Source: a bacterium (GTDB lineage Bacteria; SZUA-79; Acidulodesulfobacterales; Acidulodesulfobacteraceae). From it: a stretch of DNA of 35,967 nt. Below the pieces are notes generated by a model. It was not told the DNA's origin. It saw nothing but the letters and a program-made list of their open reading frames with translations, and did no database searches. Location: contig JAKASB010000001.1 in NCBI GenBank assembly GCA_021828255.1, forward strand, positions 26,608-62,574, read 5' to 3'. This document shows positions 16,399 to 24,749 of the stretch, piece by piece (position 1 is the stretch's first letter; each line of letters opens with the position of its first letter). Position numbers and translations under genes: made by a program.

Positions 16399-17721
16399 AT
16401 GGGAAGGCTCATTAATTTACGGGAATATGAGGATGCGCTGGATAGCGCAAATCCCTTGCTGGTTAAGGGAAAACTTACTAAGGCTGTAGGTCTTATCCTT
16501 GAAACCAAACACCCGGGTCTTTCTATCGGAAAGATATGCCGGATAAAAAGTAAAAAGTCGGATGTGCCTATGGATATTACGGCGGAAGTTATCGGCTTTA
16601 ATAACGATAAGGCTATACTTATGCCCTACGGAGATACCTCCGGCATAAGTTTAGAAAGCGAAGTTCTTCTTTTAGACGAGGAAGAAAAATTTCCTGCGGG
16701 AGAGGAACTTCTAGGAAGGGTTTTAGATCCTTTCGGCAACCCGATAGATGAAAAAGGTAGAATTTTTTGCAGTAATTATGCAAAAATATCTGCCGAACCC
16801 CCTTCCCCGCTTTCCAGAAAAAGAATCAACGAAGTTATGGATGTCGGCGTCAGGGCGGTTAATTCGTTTCTTACTATCGGCAAAGGTCAAAGAATAGGTA
16901 TTTTTGCGGGTTCCGGAGTGGGCAAAAGCACTCTTCTGGGCATGATTACGAAATATTCTAAATCCGACGTAAACGTTATAGCCTTAATAGGCGAGAGAGG
17001 GCGCGAGGTTAAAGAATTTATAGAAAAAAGTCTTGGAAAAGAAGGACTAAAAAAATCGGTCATCGTAGTAGCCACATCGGATAAATCGCCTCTCATCAGG
17101 CTCCGCGGCGCTTTCGCCGCAACCGCCGTCGCAGAATACTTTAGGGACAAAGGACGCAACGTTTTGTTTTTAATGGATTCTATAACAAGGTTTGCTACGG
17201 CATCCCGCGAGATAGGTTTATCCGCAGGCGAGCCGCCGACGGTTAGAGGTTATACGCCGTCCGTATTCAGCATTTTGCCTAAACTTCTCGAAAGGGCGGC
17301 TATTTCGGACAAGGGGAGCATTACCGGAATATATACGGTCTTAGTCGAGGGCGATGATATGAACGAACCGGTTTCCGATACGGTAAGGTCTATTCTCGAC
17401 GGGCATATTATTCTTTCAAGAAAGATGGCGGAAAACGGTATTTTTCCGGCTATAGATGTTCTGAATAGTCTCTCGAGAGTTATGCCGGACATCGTTTCGG
17501 AAGACCATTTGCTTAAGGCGAGGGATGTTTTTAAAGTAGTTTCAGAATATAGAATAAACGAAGACCTTATAAATATAGGCGCATATTCTAAAGGTTCGAA
17601 CGATAAAATAGATTTTGCTATAGACCACATTGCAAAGATAGAAGATTTTATAAGGCAGACGCCTGACGAAAAATATTCATTTGACGAAAGCTTAGGTGAG
17701 TTAAGGGAGCTTCTAAATTAA
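16399..17721 (+). CDS. fliI: Flagellar export ATPase FliI
   Basis: This is a hexameric cytoplasmic ATPase of the flagellar type III export apparatus, related to F1-beta. The 440-residue protein has Walker A GSGVGKST near residue 172, GERGREVKEFIE, Walker B LFLMDSITRFA near 254, and SAGEPPTVRGYTPSVFSILPKLLERA, which is diagnostic of FliI and related type III ATPases. It lies 29 bases after the flgJ fusion. The usual partners fliH and fliJ are not next to it. No clear ribosome binding site is seen before the ATG. Confidence 0.97.
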   Translation: MGRLINLREYEDALDSANPLLVKGKLTKAVGLILETKHPGLSIGKICRIKSKKSDVPMDITAEVIGFNNDKAILMPYGDTSGISLESEVLLLDEEEKFPAGEELLGRVLDPFGNPIDEKGRIFCSNYAKISAEPPSPLSRKRINEVMDVGVRAVNSFLTIGKGQRIGIFAGSGVGKSTLLGMITKYSKSDVNVIALIGERGREVKEFIEKSLGKEGLKKSVIVVATSDKSPLIRLRGAFAATAVAEYFRDKGRNVLFLMDSITRFATASREIGLSAGEPPTVRGYTPSVFSILPKLLERAAISDKGSITGIYTVLVEGDDMNEPVSDTVRSILDGHIILSRKMAENGIFPAIDVLNSLSRVMPDIVSEDHLLKARDVFKVVSEYRINEDLINIGAYSKGSNDKIDFAIDHIAKIEDFIRQTPDEKYSFDESLGELRELLN

Positions 17722-17784
17722 TTTCTACCCGCAATTTTTTACGTATTTTAGGTGTTTTGAAAATTGATAAAGATAGGTAACAAC

Positions 17785-18855
17785 ATGCAATATAAATATA
17801 ATAATAATCCTGTCAGTCGGCAGAGGATAGGCAGGGAAGAAGCCTTAACATTATTTAAAAATAGCAGCCTTCTCGAACTCGGGAAAATAGCAGGCGGCAT
17901 AAGAAAAGCCAAACACCCCGGCAATATCGTAACCTTTATTATCGACAGAAACATTAACTATACCAACGTATGCACGTCGGAATGTAAATTTTGCGCTTTT
18001 TATAAAAAATACGGCGTTCAAAATGAAGGGGCTTACATCCTTTCTAAAGAACAAATCTTTGACAAAATCCGTGAAACGAAAGAACTTTTCGGAACGCAGA
18101 TCCTTCTCCAGGGCGGGTTAAATCCCGATATCGATATAGATTACTATCTTAATCTTTTAAACGATATAAAAGAAAAATTTGATATTCATATACATGCCTT
18201 TTCTCCTCCCGAAATAGCTTTTATAGCAGATTCAAACGGCATTACCGTTAAAGAAACTGTTAATCTTTTAAAGGAAGCGGGGCTGGGTTCGGTGCCGGGC
18301 GGCGGAGCCGAGATATTAATCGACAGAGTCAGAAAGAAAATCAGTCCAAATAAAATTAACAGCGGGAAGTGGCTCGAAGTTATGGAAGAAGTTCACCTTG
18401 CGGGTTTAGATTCGTCGGCGACCATAATGTTCGGGACCATAGAAACCGACGAAGACATCATAGAGCATCTTTTTAAACTCAGGAGTCTTCAAGATAAAAC
18501 CGGCGGATTTAAAGCTTTTATTCCTTGGAGTTTTCAGAGCAAGAATACTGCGCTTAATCCAAGGGGAGTGTACGGTCATTACTACCTGAAAGTTCTTGCA
18601 ATTTCACGGATAGTTTTAGATAATTTCGATAATATCCAGGCATCGTGGGTAACGCAGGGGGCAAAAATGGGGCAGGTAGCCTTAAGTTTTGGCGCAAACG
18701 ACATGGGTTCGACCATGTTAGAAGAAAATGTCGTAAAAGCGGCGGGAACGACAAACAGCGCCGTTGACGAGAAATTAATGGTAAAGCTGATTAAAGACGC
18801 TGGGTTTATTCCCGCGCAAAGAATTAATAATTATGATATAATAAAATTTTATTAA
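17785..18855 (+). CDS. mqnC: Cyclic dehypoxanthinyl futalosine synthase MqnC (radical SAM)
   Basis: MqnC is a radical SAM enzyme that cyclises dehypoxanthine futalosine in the futalosine route to menaquinone. The protein has the iron-sulphur motif CTSECKFC preceded by IDRNINYTNV, then LLQGGLNPDIDIDYYL, IHAFSPPEI, GLGSVPGGGAEIL and the ending PAQRINNYDII, all typical of MqnC. The track starts at a TTG (17764); I prefer the ATG at 17785, which follows AGGT, giving 356 residues. No other mqn gene is in the window. It lies 63 bases after fliI on the same strand. MqnC is favoured over MqnE and CofH because of the DRNINYTNVC context. Confidence 0.92.
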   Translation: MQYKYNNNPVSRQRIGREEALTLFKNSSLLELGKIAGGIRKAKHPGNIVTFIIDRNINYTNVCTSECKFCAFYKKYGVQNEGAYILSKEQIFDKIRETKELFGTQILLQGGLNPDIDIDYYLNLLNDIKEKFDIHIHAFSPPEIAFIADSNGITVKETVNLLKEAGLGSVPGGGAEILIDRVRKKISPNKINSGKWLEVMEEVHLAGLDSSATIMFGTIETDEDIIEHLFKLRSLQDKTGGFKAFIPWSFQSKNTALNPRGVYGHYYLKVLAISRIVLDNFDNIQASWVTQGAKMGQVALSFGANDMGSTMLEENVVKAAGTTNSAVDEKLMVKLIKDAGFIPAQRINNYDIIKFY

Positions 18856-18881
18856 AAATTAATATCAAATTATGTTATAAT
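18852..18881 (+). promoter_or_regulatory. Candidate extended -10 promoter for dksA
   Basis: TGTTATAAT is an exact extended -10 element (TGn-TATAAT, -10 at 18876-18881). A weak -35 (TTAAAA) sits 18 bases upstream, overlapping the end of mqnC. A start of transcription near 18888 would leave about 45 bases of leader before dksA. The surrounding DNA is A+T-rich, so chance matches are possible. Confidence 0.4.
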
Positions 18882-18933
18882 TAATTCCATTTACTAAAAA
18901 TAACAAATTAACTAAGAAGAGGAAAACAGCGCG

Positions 18934-19296
18934 GTGACTGAAGAAAGACTGCTATATTTTAAAAACATACTTAATAAAAAATTAGATACTATCCTCGGTG
19001 AAGCTTTAAAAACCGTAGATACAATGACAAAAGAGGACGATAACTTTCCGGATCCTACGGACAGGGCGACGTTAGAATCGGACAGAAATTTTGAGTTAAG
19101 GATTCGGGACAGGGAAAGAAAACTTATTCCGAAAATAAAAGAAGCGCTCGAAAGAATAGAAAATGGAAGTTACGGCATATGCGAAGAATGCGGGGGAGAA
19201 ATTTCTGAAAAGAGGCTGGAATCAAGACCGGAGGCTACTATGTGCATTGTTTGCAAAACAAGGGAGGAAGAGCTTGAAAAAAAATCCAATATGTAA
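18934..19296 (+). CDS. dksA: DksA/TraR-family transcription regulator
   Basis: This protein binds in the RNA polymerase secondary channel and, with ppGpp, alters initiation in the stringent response. The 120-residue protein has the coiled-coil tip motif DPTDRATLESDR (DxxDxA, expected for a functional DksA) and a four-cysteine zinc finger (CEECGGEISEKR...CIVC). It starts with GTG; AAGAGG lies about eleven bases upstream. It could belong to a shorter DksA-like subfamily, but the tip motif supports a true DksA role. It lies 16 bases before a receiver gene. Confidence 0.88.
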   Translation: MTEERLLYFKNILNKKLDTILGEALKTVDTMTKEDDNFPDPTDRATLESDRNFELRIRDRERKLIPKIKEALERIENGSYGICEECGGEISEKRLESRPEATMCIVCKTREEELEKKSNM

Positions 19297-19312
19297 TAAA
19301 GTGGTATAAATT

Positions 19313-19723
19313 ATGATAAATTCTTTAAATAAAATTTGTCTGCGCAAGCGCATACTTATCGCCGAAGACAATAAAATGCATTCCGAGCTTTTAAAAATTA
19401 TCATCCAGTCTTCTTTCGATGCCAGTATCCTTATTGCGGAAAACGGCAGAGATGCCTTAGATAAAATTGCGGAAGGCTATATTTTCGACCTTATAATAAT
19501 AGACATAATGCTCCCAAAAATAAATGGACTAGACGTACTTAAAACAATTAGAAAAGTTTACGATAAAGTTCCCGTTTTAATGATTAGCGTGCTGGATGAT
19601 AAGGAGATTATCAATAAAAGCTATGCAGAGGGAGCTACCGATTTCCTCACAAAGCCGATAAAAAACGGTTTACTTAAAGACAAGATAAACGTTTTGTTGG
19701 GGGTACCCGTCTGCTCTCATTAA
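19313..19723 (+). CDS. Single-domain response regulator
   Basis: The 136-residue protein is a lone receiver domain (residues about 13-130). The acidic pair is in RILIAEDNKM, the phospho-acceptor Asp in LIIIDIMLPKING (near residue 63), the switch Ser/Thr in VLMISVLDD and the Lys in FLTKPIKNG. There is no output domain, so it probably passes phosphate or acts by protein binding. It lies between dksA and the hybrid kinase, on the same strand, with 56 bases to the kinase start. A role in a phosphorelay with that kinase is inferred from position. Confidence 0.88.
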   Translation: MINSLNKICLRKRILIAEDNKMHSELLKIIIQSSFDASILIAENGRDALDKIAEGYIFDLIIIDIMLPKINGLDVLKTIRKVYDKVPVLMISVLDDKEIINKSYAEGATDFLTKPIKNGLLKDKINVLLGVPVCSH

Positions 19724-19779
19724 AAAATAATTAATTAATATAGGGACGGAAAATAAAATAAAGGGGAACTAAATTTAAT

Positions 19780-22743
19780 TTGAAGAAACAGAATAATTTT
19801 ATGAATGGTATCATGGCAAAAATATTGATATATGGCGGCGGAAATGCCGCAAAAACGCTTATCGATATGTTTCAAGACGACAAAAACGTCGAGATAGCCG
19901 CTTTGGTTGCCAGAAATTTAGTTAAAGAAGGAGCGCTTTTAGCCAAAGAATTAAACATAAAATGCTTTAAAACCATTAAAGAGGTAAAAGATAACAATAT
20001 AGATTTTAATATCATTTTTAATCTAACGGGACAGTCCGAACGGGAACTGCCGGAACTTATAGAACTCCATGACGGAGGGGTCGAAATAGTCAATTCCGTC
20101 AGCTCGAAGCTGATTTACGACCTGCTTTACGACAGGCATAAAAGCCATATAGACAAAGAAAGTATTATTAAACAGCTAAGAGAGCAAAAAGCATACTTCA
20201 AAAATATACTCGACGACTCGTTCGATATGATTATGGTTACCGACCGCCGCGGGGTGATTACGGAGTTCAATAAAGGCGGCGAGAATATGTTAGGTTATCC
20301 TCAGAAAGAAGTCATAGGGAAACGCGCCTCCGAGTTTTATATTAATCCGGAAGAAAGGGACGATATTTTAGAAAGGCTTAAAAAAGACAAATTCGTCGCT
20401 AATTACGAAACAATCCTTAGGAAAAAAGACGGCAGTCCGGTGGATATTTCCCTTACCATATCCCGCATTACGGATAAAGCGGGCGAGATAATCGGGACTA
20501 TCGGTATTTCAAAAGATATCTCTGACAAAAAACTTCAGGAAAAAAGGCTTAAAGAACTCAACGAGAGCCTCGAAAATAAGGTTATCGAAAGAACAAGACA
20601 GCTCGAGGAAAGCATTAAAGAGCTTGCGAGGGCTAATGAACTTAAATCGAAATTTATCGCAAATATGTCCCATGAACTCAGGACGCCCCTTAATGCCGTA
20701 ATAGGCTATTCAGACCTTTTGACCGATTCGCCGGATTTAAGCGAAAAGTATAAACAATATACCAATAATATATTAGTATCGGGTAAACACCTGCTTCAGC
20801 TTATTAACAATATACTCGATATATCTAAATTAGAAGCAGGGATGTTCTCTCTCGAATATTCGGTGTTTTACATTAAAGAAGCTATAGACGAAGCCATCAT
20901 TGTTTTAAAATCGCTCGCTGAGAAAAAGAATCTTTTTATAAACGTAAGTTATGAATGTTCGGAAGATTATAAACTTTATTCCGACAGGGTAAAATTTAAG
21001 CAGATAATATATAACCTCTTAAGCAACGCTATCAAATTTTCTTTTGAAAATACGGAAATAAAAGTCCTATGTAAAAATATTCCTTCCACTTTTTTGGATA
21101 TTAAAACTACCTCTAATTTCAATTTAGAAAGATACAATAAACCGCAGGATAAAATGTTCGAATATGTTCAAATAGATGTCTTTAATCGCGGCATCGGCAT
21201 AGACGACAATTTTAAAAATAAAATATTCGAGGAATTTGCACAGGCGGATACTAATTACTCTAGGCAGTATGAAGGAACCGGCCTCGGACTCGCTCTTACA
21301 AAAAAAATTATCGAACTGCACGGCGGACATATAAATTTTGAATCCGTTAAAAACGATTTTACCAATTTTACATTCGTGCTTCCCAATCCCCTTGAAACCG
21401 AAGTACGCGCCGTAAGCGCCGAAGATGCCGAAAAAACCTTGATAACCGTCGATGCAAAAACATTTTTCAGGAACAATAACGCAAAAAGAAATAAGCCGCT
21501 TGTTTTGGTGGCAGAGGACGACAGACCGACATCCGAAATTTTTACTATAAATTTAATAAATTCAGGATACTCCGTCGCCCACGCATACGACGGCATCGAA
21601 ACGATAGAAAAAGCCAAGGGTTTAAAGCCGTTCGCTATACTTCTCGATATAATGCTTCCAAAAAAAGACGGATGGGAGGTTCTAAACGATTTAAAATCTG
21701 ATAAAGATACAAAAAACATACCTATAATTATTACGAGTATTATAGACAATAAAGACTTAGGATTTGCGCTTGGAGCGACGGATTATCTTATAAAACCGAT
21801 AGACAGGGAAACTCTAATTCATACTTTGTCGCAGTTCACCCTTACTTCAAAAAGAAAAAAAAGGCAGGTAAATATCCTGCTGGTGGACGACGACCCTATC
21901 GTTCATAAGATGATAGAAAAACTGCTTATCGATGAAGGCTTTAATTTAATCCATGCATACAACGGCGAAGAAGGGCTGAGAATGGCAATCGAACTTAAGC
22001 CCGATTTAATTCTTCTGGATTTAATTATGCCCGATATAGATGGATTCGAAGTTGCCGAAAATATCAAAAAGCATCCCATATCGGCTCAGATACCTATATT
22101 TATAATAACTTCAAAAGATTTGACGGTAGAAGAAAGATTGCGGCTTTCAGGAAACATAGAAAGGATAATAGGCAAAAAAGCTTTTTCGGCGGAAGAACTC
22201 AGCCGCTCAATAAGGGAGCTTGAACTTATATATCCTCAAAAAGCCGGTCTATTTGACGAGATTACCGGTCTTTTGGACCATAACTATTTTAATATAAGGC
22301 TTGCGCAGGAAATTAACAGGGCAAAAAGATATAATACAGTTTTCAGCATAGTTTTTTTAGATATAGACCGTTTTAAAGAATATTACGACATAGTGGGAAA
22401 TTTTCACTCCGACATAGCCCTTAAAAAAATATCCGAAATGTTGAAAAAACTGTTGAGGGGTTCGGACGTCGTCGTCAGGTTCGGTTATGACGAATTCGCC
22501 ATTATCCTGAGTAACACTTTAAAGGAGCCGGCGTCCTTCGTAGCAAACAGATTCTGTTCCATAGTAAGGGATTATCCTTTCTATAAAGAAGAAGAACTTA
22601 TATCAAAAAAATTAACGGCTTCTTTTATAGTCGCCTCATTTCCAAAAGACGGGGAAACGCCGGAAGAGTTGATTTCCAAAATATACAACAAACTGTGCGA
22701 CGTTAAAAATGCCGGCGGGAATGCCGTAGTCGAAGTAGGTTGA
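19780..22743 (+). CDS. Hybrid sensor kinase: Rossmann-like, PAS, HisKA, HATPase, two receivers, degenerate GGDEF
   Basis: The 987-residue protein has no membrane segment, so it should be cytoplasmic. Order: a Rossmann-like nucleotide-binding domain (about 13-125, AKILIYGGGNAAKTLIDMF); PAS (about 145-260); coiled coil; HisKA with MSHELRTPLN (about 296); HATPase with LLSNAIKFS, NRGIGI and GTGLGLALTKKI; receiver 1 (about 568-690, ILLDIMLP); receiver 2 (about 700-815, LLDLIMPD); and a GGDEF-like end (about 825-985) whose signature reads GYDEF. The start is a TTG preceded by AGGGGA; an ATG at 19813 is an alternative. It lies between two single receivers. A sensor of a soluble metabolite or redox cofactor is an inference from the first domain. 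Confidence 0.9.
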   Translation: MKKQNNFMNGIMAKILIYGGGNAAKTLIDMFQDDKNVEIAALVARNLVKEGALLAKELNIKCFKTIKEVKDNNIDFNIIFNLTGQSERELPELIELHDGGVEIVNSVSSKLIYDLLYDRHKSHIDKESIIKQLREQKAYFKNILDDSFDMIMVTDRRGVITEFNKGGENMLGYPQKEVIGKRASEFYINPEERDDILERLKKDKFVANYETILRKKDGSPVDISLTISRITDKAGEIIGTIGISKDISDKKLQEKRLKELNESLENKVIERTRQLEESIKELARANELKSKFIANMSHELRTPLNAVIGYSDLLTDSPDLSEKYKQYTNNILVSGKHLLQLINNILDISKLEAGMFSLEYSVFYIKEAIDEAIIVLKSLAEKKNLFINVSYECSEDYKLYSDRVKFKQIIYNLLSNAIKFSFENTEIKVLCKNIPSTFLDIKTTSNFNLERYNKPQDKMFEYVQIDVFNRGIGIDDNFKNKIFEEFAQADTNYSRQYEGTGLGLALTKKIIELHGGHINFESVKNDFTNFTFVLPNPLETEVRAVSAEDAEKTLITVDAKTFFRNNNAKRNKPLVLVAEDDRPTSEIFTINLINSGYSVAHAYDGIETIEKAKGLKPFAILLDIMLPKKDGWEVLNDLKSDKDTKNIPIIITSIIDNKDLGFALGATDYLIKPIDRETLIHTLSQFTLTSKRKKRQVNILLVDDDPIVHKMIEKLLIDEGFNLIHAYNGEEGLRMAIELKPDLILLDLIMPDIDGFEVAENIKKHPISAQIPIFIITSKDLTVEERLRLSGNIERIIGKKAFSAEELSRSIRELELIYPQKAGLFDEITGLLDHNYFNIRLAQEINRAKRYNTVFSIVFLDIDRFKEYYDIVGNFHSDIALKKISEMLKKLLRGSDVVVRFGYDEFAIILSNTLKEPASFVANRFCSIVRDYPFYKEEELISKKLTASFIVASFPKDGETPEELISKIYNKLCDVKNAGGNAVVEVG

Positions 22744-22778
22744 TTTAAAATAAATTAACAAAAATTAAATTAATTTAT

Positions 22779-23156
22779 ATGCGGCATAAAATTCTCATAG
22801 TGGAAGATAACGCCATTAACATGGATTTAGTAAAAGCTCTGCTTGAGCCGTTCTATTTTGATATAATAACGGCATATGACGGCTACGAGGCGTTAAAAAA
22901 AATCGGCAAGAATTCGGATATTTCTTTGATATTATTAGATATCGGACTTCCTGGAATCGACGGGATAGAAGTATTCAAAAGACTGAAATGTATAGATGCA
23001 TCTAAGGATATTCCGGTTATCGCCGTTACCGCCCATGCTATGGCCGGCAACAAAGAACACTTGCTGTCTATAGGCTTTAACGATTTCGTTGCAAAACCCA
23101 TAGATAAAAATATATTCTACGAAAAAATAAGGAAAATATTAAAACTTGACCGATAA
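22779..23156 (+). CDS. Single-domain response regulator (DivK/CheY-like)
   Basis: The 125-residue protein is a complete receiver. It has the acidic pair in ILIVEDNAIN, the acceptor Asp in ILLDIGLPGIDG (near residue 54), Thr in VIAVTAHAMAGN and Lys in FVAKPIDK. The LLDIGLPGIDG and VTAHAMAG blocks are typical of the DivK-like receivers that partner hybrid kinases. It follows the kinase by 35 bases and overlaps the thioesterase gene by 11 bases, so all three are likely one operon. Confidence 0.9.
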   Translation: MRHKILIVEDNAINMDLVKALLEPFYFDIITAYDGYEALKKIGKNSDISLILLDIGLPGIDGIEVFKRLKCIDASKDIPVIAVTAHAMAGNKEHLLSIGFNDFVAKPIDKNIFYEKIRKILKLDR

Positions 23157-23583
23157 TTTTAAATTTTATACGGAGCTGAAGGTCAGGTATGAAGAGACCG
23201 ATGCAATGTCCGTTGTCTATTACGGCAAATATTTCGTTTTTTTCGAGGTGGCAAGAACGGAGTATCTTAAAAATATCGGTTATAATTATATCGATATAGA
23301 AAAAGAGGGGTTTTATTTTGTAGTTGCCGAATCTAACTGCAAGTATTTCAATCCTGCAAGATACGACGACGATTTAAAAATATTTACAAGAGTCGAATAT
23401 ATAAAAAACTCCAGTTTTAATTTTATCTACGACATCCTCAAAATAAGCAAAAAAACAAACGAACCGGATATAAAAATAGCTTCCGGCAATACCGTCCTTG
23501 TCTGCGTCGATAATACGAACTTCAAGCCCCGCCGCATCCCCGAGTACTTAAGAAAAGCAATCCAAAACTTCGAAAAATTTTAA
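23146..23583 (+). CDS. YbgC/4HBT-family acyl-CoA thioesterase
   Basis: This is a hot-dog-fold thioesterase of 145 residues. The active-site block VRYEETDAMSVVYYGKYFVFFEVARTEYL (residues 13-41) contains the Asp of the 4-hydroxybenzoyl-CoA thioesterase/YbgC family, followed by YFNPARYDDDLKIFTRVEYIKNSSFNFIYDI. The TTG start overlaps the receiver gene by 11 bases. AAGGAAA about ten bases upstream supports TTG, and no ATG is available near it. Substrates of this family are short- or medium-chain acyl-CoA; the exact one cannot be read from sequence. Its link to the signalling genes is only positional. Confidence 0.88.
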   Translation: MTDNFKFYTELKVRYEETDAMSVVYYGKYFVFFEVARTEYLKNIGYNYIDIEKEGFYFVVAESNCKYFNPARYDDDLKIFTRVEYIKNSSFNFIYDILKISKKTNEPDIKIASGNTVLVCVDNTNFKPRRIPEYLRKAIQNFEKF

Positions 23584-23587
23584 AATA

Positions 23588-23653
23588 TTAAAGGTATCCG
23601 ATTTATTTATTAGCTCACAGCCAAGCGGGTTTGCCGTGTTGACACCTTTTTCA
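23588..23653. repeat. Degenerate REP pair downstream of the thioesterase gene
   Basis: ATTAAAGGTATCCGATTTATTTATT (left arm, with two substitutions in the core) and the inverted GTTGACACCTTTTTCAT (23637-23653) face each other across about 25 bases. They belong to the AAGGTGTCAGATTTATTT family, but the right arm is shortened and the left is mutated, so this looks like an old copy. It begins five bases after the gene end and lies upstream of the type IV secretion promoter. Confidence 0.6.
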
Positions 23654-23705
23654 TTTTTACATTACACTTCAATAACCCATACTAGATAGAGCATCTCCGG
23701 CATTT

Positions 23706-23758
23706 TGTAACCAAAATGTAACAAAAATTTAACTCCTTTTTAACAAATCCTTCATAAT
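23706..23758 (+). promoter_or_regulatory. Four 11-bp direct repeats and -10: PhoB-like operator/promoter for the T4SS operon
   Basis: TGTAAC at 23706 and 23717 and TTTAAC at 23728 and 23739 recur with an exact 11-base period, separated by A+T-rich spacers. Eight bases after the last repeat is CATAAT (23753-23758), one mismatch from the -10 consensus, and the repeats cover the -35 position. Heptamer-like repeats every 11 bases overlapping -35 are the hallmark of sites for PhoB/PhoP-class OmpR-family activators. The next gene (VirB2-like) starts 92 bases downstream. The identity of the regulator is inference; the periodicity is seen directly. Confidence 0.6.
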
Positions 23759-23849
23759 ACTGAAACATTAAAATGATATAAATATCTTTAAAGCATAAGC
23801 ATATTTAATCTAATTTATATAATTTTAATTTATATCAAAAGGAGGAAAA

Positions 23850-24332
23850 ATGTTATTAGCTCTGTTTAACGATTACTCTCTTAAAATTGCCGCAAAAATT
23901 CAGACCGAAATCTATACCGAAGATTTCCGTTTTAAAAAATTAGAAAAAAATTGGCAAAAAATTCTAATTTTGGCTTTTGCCTTCGGCTCTATTTTATCCG
24001 TCAGCTCCCATGCGTTTGCCGTTATAAATTTAAATCAGGGTTCTTTGGGAATCGGGGCTTCGGGAATTTTAAACGAGGCTACGACATGGATTTGCTACAG
24101 GCTTGCCCCTGCCACGCTGACCATAGGTCTTATTAAAGGGTTTTACGATATAAAACAGCATAAGCCCGATGCGGCAAGGAAAGCGTTTATAACGGCGGCG
24201 GCAGGTACGGGGGTTATGCTCGCTCCTACGATAACTGGAGCGATACTCGGCATCGTCCAGAGCGCAGGGGGTTCTACCGGGGGAATTAATATGGGAGGCG
24301 GAAACGGCGCAACTACGGTAGGACAGCCATAG
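23850..24332 (+). CDS. VirB2/TrbC-like pilin precursor of a type IV secretion system
   Basis: The 160-residue protein has a long charged leader (residues 1-37), a hydrophobic segment ending SSHAFA at residue 57 (a good signal peptidase site), and a short mature part with two hydrophobic helices (about ATTWICYRLAPATLTIGLIKGF and AFITAAAGTGVMLAPTITGAILGIV) around a short charged loop. That architecture, and the long leader, match VirB2/TrbC pilins. The mature C-terminus is Gly-rich. AAAGGAGG stands just before the ATG. It is the first gene after the repeat-containing promoter and precedes VirB3 and VirB4 genes, the usual order. Confidence 0.75.
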   Translation: MLLALFNDYSLKIAAKIQTEIYTEDFRFKKLEKNWQKILILAFAFGSILSVSSHAFAVINLNQGSLGIGASGILNEATTWICYRLAPATLTIGLIKGFYDIKQHKPDAARKAFITAAAGTGVMLAPTITGAILGIVQSAGGSTGGINMGGGNGATTVGQP

Positions 24333-24413
24333 TTATCGTAATTATATTTATTATAATTGCAAGATTAAATGAAAAAAGTAATAAATTAGAAAAGTAAAAG
24401 GATATTAAAATAA

Positions 24414-24740
24414 ATGAAAAATCAAAATAACTATAGCAATAACTACGGCAATAACTATGCCGAATTTAAAATTTACAGCGGGATACACGGCAAAGTTACG
24501 AGGTTCGGCCTGGAAATTTACGACTGGGGGCTTTTTATATTTTTTACCATGATTTCTATCCTTTTATTTAAAAAAATTATTATTATTGCAATATTATTAG
24601 ATGCCGCCGTTTTAATTTTTTTTAAAAAATATAAAAAGAATAAGCCGGATTTTTATACAAGTTCATTATTATCCTTTATATTTACTAAAAAAGAGCTTTT
24701 TGTTTTAAACCCGGAACAAGATAAAAAAATTAAATTTTAA
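24414..24740 (+). CDS. VirB3/TrbD-like inner-membrane protein
   Basis: The 108-residue protein has an Asn/Tyr-rich start, then a short basic stretch (HGKVTRFGLE) and a long hydrophobic hairpin (about residues 40-75, LFIFFTMISILLF and IIIIAILLDAAVLIFF). The end is charged. VirB3-type proteins are small two-helix membrane proteins that associate with VirB4. The position, ten bases before the VirB4 gene and after a VirB2-like gene, fits. Sequence identity to known VirB3 is not obvious by eye. Confidence 0.65.
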   Translation: MKNQNNYSNNYGNNYAEFKIYSGIHGKVTRFGLEIYDWGLFIFFTMISILLFKKIIIIAILLDAAVLIFFKKYKKNKPDFYTSSLLSFIFTKKELFVLNPEQDKKIKF

Positions 24741-24749
24741 TATTCCGTT

